Shown here piece by piece: positions 5,863-7,047 of a stretch of DNA of 7,047 nucleotides; the first letter of the stretch is position 1, and each line of letters opens with the position of its first letter. Below the pieces are notes generated by a model, which saw nothing but the letters and a program-made list of their open reading frames with translations, was not told where the DNA came from and did not search any database. The stretch comes from an uncultured Collinsella sp. (GTDB taxonomy: Bacteria; Actinomycetota; Coriobacteriia; Coriobacteriales; Coriobacteriaceae), in assembly GCA_902494585.1 (NCBI GenBank), contig CABUUD010000098.1, positions 1 to 7,047 on the forward strand. The letters run 5' to 3'. The position numbers and the translations under genes are program-made.

Positions 5863-6750
5863 CTACGGGCGGGGTACGGAGACCGGCTCCCAGGCGATAA
5901 ACGCCCATCGGACTTTGCGGATGTGGTCGAGCATGTAACGTCCCTGCGGTACGCCCTTGGATCCCGGCTCGCCGGCATGGGGGTTCTCGATCATGTGGTG
6001 GGCGATATAGTCACGCAGGCGGTCGATCTTGTCCTCGTTGCCATGCTCGAGCATGCGAGAAAAGTCTGCCACGCCCGCCTCGAGACTATCGAAGGTGTCG
6101 TGACGTGGCGATTCAAAATACGTGACCTGCGGCAGAGCACCCATCTGAATGAGAATGTTAAAGGCGTACACAAAACCATTGCTGCAGGTAACCGAGGCGC
6201 CGATGGCGTTCATCAGATGCAGGTCATAACGCGGACTCGAGTTGGCGACCATCGTGACGGCACAACGCCGACGAGCCGTACGATCAAGCTTGGCAAGCGC
6301 ACCTTTTAGATTGGTCGTCGTAACCGACCGACTGGCAAAGGCAACATCAACAGCCTTGGCAACCGGCCCAACCAGATCCCAATCATCATCCCAAGCAAGC
6401 TCAAGCGGTGTAATGCGATCCTCGAGCCCATAGTACTCAACACCAGCATCAAGCGTGCCCAACATAGCAGGAGAGAAGTCGGCAGCAATCACGGGATGCC
6501 CAGCCTGAGCAAGCGGAATAGCAATCGACCCAGCCCCACACCCCATATCGAGCACCGACTCACCAGGCTCAAGCGCCAGCAGTTTTACAAAATCCCGAGC
6601 ATACGGGGCAGTCTCCAATGGCCGAAAATGCCGAGCCCGCTTATCCCACTCAAAAGGATCATCAGCCCGATGCCGATCAGCTTGCAAGCGCATCCATTCG
6701 TCATTCCAATCAGCAGAAAGAAGCTCAGATTGAATTACACCATCAGCCAC
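5863..6750 (-). CDS. Class I SAM-dependent methyltransferase, substrate unknown
   Basis: Predicted cytoplasmic methyltransferase of 295 aa with a Rossmann fold. Motif I is VLDMGCGAGSIAIPLA (residues 66-81), followed by the acidic end of strand 2 at D91 (VIAADFSPAML). The N-terminal 60 residues are Trp/Asp-rich (SADWNDEWMRLQ, DDPFEWDKRARHF) and may form a substrate-side lid. The C-terminal half (from about 160) is not assigned to a known family by eye. I chose GTG at 6750-6748 because GGAGG (6762-6758, minus strand) lies 7 nt ahead; the longer reading from 6810 adds a hydrophobic stretch that is just translated terminator and leader. Codon use changes along the gene: GCT, GGG, CTT, ATT and CGG in the N-terminal half, GCC, GGC, CTC, ATC and CGC toward the end. 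The substrate (small molecule, RNA or protein) cannot be told; yhbY downstream hints only weakly at RNA. Confidence 0.9.
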   Translation of the reverse strand: MADGVIQSELLSADWNDEWMRLQADRHRADDPFEWDKRARHFRPLETAPYARDFVKLLALEPGESVLDMGCGAGSIAIPLAQAGHPVIAADFSPAMLGTLDAGVEYYGLEDRITPLELAWDDDWDLVGPVAKAVDVAFASRSVTTTNLKGALAKLDRTARRRCAVTMVANSSPRYDLHLMNAIGASVTCSNGFVYAFNILIQMGALPQVTYFESPRHDTFDSLEAGVADFSRMLEHGNEDKIDRLRDYIAHHMIENPHAGEPGSKGVPQGRYMLDHIRKVRWAFIAWEPVSVPRP

Positions 6751-6755
6751 GGGCC

Positions 6756-6762
6756 AACCTCC
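6756..6762 (-). promoter_or_regulatory. Ribosome binding site deciding the methyltransferase start
   Basis: GGAGGTT on the minus strand, with its GGAGG core 7 nt before the GTG at 6750. It is the strongest Shine-Dalgarno sequence near this gene and supports the GTG start. Confidence 0.8.
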
Positions 6763-6769
6763 TAGCAAC

Positions 6770-6801
6770 AAAAAAGCGACTCCTCCCAAAAGAAGAGCCG
6801 C
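6770..6801 (-). terminator. Terminator-like hairpin just upstream of the methyltransferase RBS
   Basis: On the minus strand GCGGCTCTTC (6801-6792) pairs with GAGGAGTCGC (6785-6776), 10 bp with two G-U pairs and a 6-nt loop, followed directly by TTTTTT (6775-6770). The U-tract ends 7 nt before the ribosome binding site. It may end an upstream minus-strand transcript, or act as an attenuator controlling the methyltransferase gene. Confidence 0.82.
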
Positions 6802-6927
6802 AACCAGCATATATCAGAAAGAACCGTTCCAACGCCAAACCGCCCTCACAACCAAGGCGGGCAGGAGCGAAGCGACTGCCATACGGGATAGAACCCAACC
6901 GAGGTCCCGTTGTGCGGGAGCCCCGCC
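6802..6927 (-). other. Structured non-coding stretch upstream of the methyltransferase
   Basis: No protein gene is supported here. Small stems seen are CCCG/CGGG (6906-6909 with 6915-6918), ACGGGA/TCCCGT (6883-6888 with 6905-6910), GGCAG/CTGCC (6860-6864 with 6876-6880) and CCGCC/GGCGG (6840-6844 with 6856-6860). The first two share bases 6906-6909 and cannot form together. A weak minus-strand promoter-like pair, TTGGCG (6838-6833) with GATATA 17 nt on (6815-6810), precedes the terminator. It may be a leader RNA of the methyltransferase or the tail of an upstream transcript; I recognise no known riboswitch class. Confidence 0.35.
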
Positions 6928-7047
6928 GCCGGGCGGCAGACATATAAGGTCGATCGCGAGTTCCGCACGAGCCGGAGAGCACTTAATGTGCTCTCCGTGC
7001 GAGTCAGGACTGTTCGAGCAGGCGACCTTATATGTCTGCCGCCCGGC
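6928..7047. repeat. 120-bp element bounded by perfect 25-bp inverted repeats
   Basis: Bases 6928-6952 are exactly the reverse complement of 7023-7047 (25 of 25). The arms begin GCCGGGCGGCAGAC and end ATAAGGTCG, and enclose 70 bp. The right arm runs to the window edge, so the repeat may be longer. Inside is a second hairpin (6974-6996). The whole can fold as one very long cruciform or RNA hairpin. Candidates are a MITE or other palindromic dispersed repeat, an invertible (phase-variation) segment, or a strong structured RNA. There is no transposase in the window and no clear target-site duplication can be judged because the right flank is missing. Confidence 0.85.
6964..7001. repeat. Nested hairpin inside the 120-bp element
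   Basis: GGAGAGCAC (6974-6982) and GTGCTCTCC (6988-6996) form a perfect 9-bp stem with loop TTAAT. CGCAC (6964-6968) can pair with GTGCG (6997-7001), extending it by 5 bp across a one-sided GAGCC bulge (6969-6973). It sits near the centre of the element. Confidence 0.8.

Noticed and set aside
5863..6309. Plus-strand open frames opposite the methyltransferase C-terminal half
   Set aside because: Antisense shadows of the methyltransferase with no recognisable family.
6751..6810. Methyltransferase start at 6810 giving a hydrophobic N-terminus that looks like a membrane anchor
   Set aside because: Those residues are translated from the terminator hairpin and U-tract; the GTG at 6750 has a strong ribosome binding site.
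6840..6920. tRNA-like look of GGTTGGGTTCTATCCC on the minus strand
   Set aside because: No acceptor stem, D arm or anticodon arm could be fitted around the T-loop-like piece.
6618..6982. Open frames on both strands across the right-edge repeat and leader
   Set aside because: They cross the terminator and inverted repeats, have low-complexity Arg/Pro/Gly content and no plausible start signals.
6928..7047. Integron attC site or retron msr-msd
   Set aside because: No attC core sequences at the arm ends, and no integrase or reverse transcriptase gene in the window.

Overview
The window looks like chromosomal DNA from a moderately GC-rich Gram-positive bacterium. My best guess is an actinobacterium of the Coriobacteriia (Collinsella-like). 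This rests on GC-rich third codon positions, the short NagB form, a stand-alone glucose-family EIIA and a very large STAND/BTAD regulator. The taxon is inferred, not proven.

Left part (1-1958, + strand) is an amino-sugar and sugar-uptake block: the 3' end of glmM (glucosamine-phosphate mutase, cell-wall precursor synthesis), a stand-alone PTS EIIA of the glucose family, and nagB (glucosamine-6-phosphate deaminase). The three may work around one metabolite pool: PTS phosphotransfer brings in sugars such as amino sugars, NagB sends glucosamine-6-P to glycolysis, and GlmM sends it to UDP-GlcNAc. nagB has a TACAAT box about 245 bp upstream and so probably a long, structured leader. A clear intrinsic terminator closes the block.

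Centre (1960-5346): a 390-bp AT-richer intergenic region with palindromes, a short direct repeat and one doubtful 39-codon ORF leads to a 998-aa regulator. That protein has an N-terminal STAND-type P-loop ATPase, a long helical middle, and a C-terminal winged helix plus BTAD domain (AfsR/SARP-like).

Right part (5345-6750, - strand, convergent with the regulator): a class I SAM-dependent methyltransferase gene (GTG start) followed by a YhbY-type CRM RNA-binding protein gene, ended by an intrinsic terminator whose U-tract overlaps the regulator's stop codon.

Right edge (6751-7047): no protein gene is seen. It holds a terminator-like hairpin just ahead of the methyltransferase ribosome binding site, several smaller stem-loops (some mutually exclusive), and a 120-bp element bounded by perfect 25-bp inverted repeats with a nested hairpin inside. 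This edge element and the nagB leader are the least explained parts of the window. No complete insertion sequence, CRISPR array, tRNA or rRNA was recognised.
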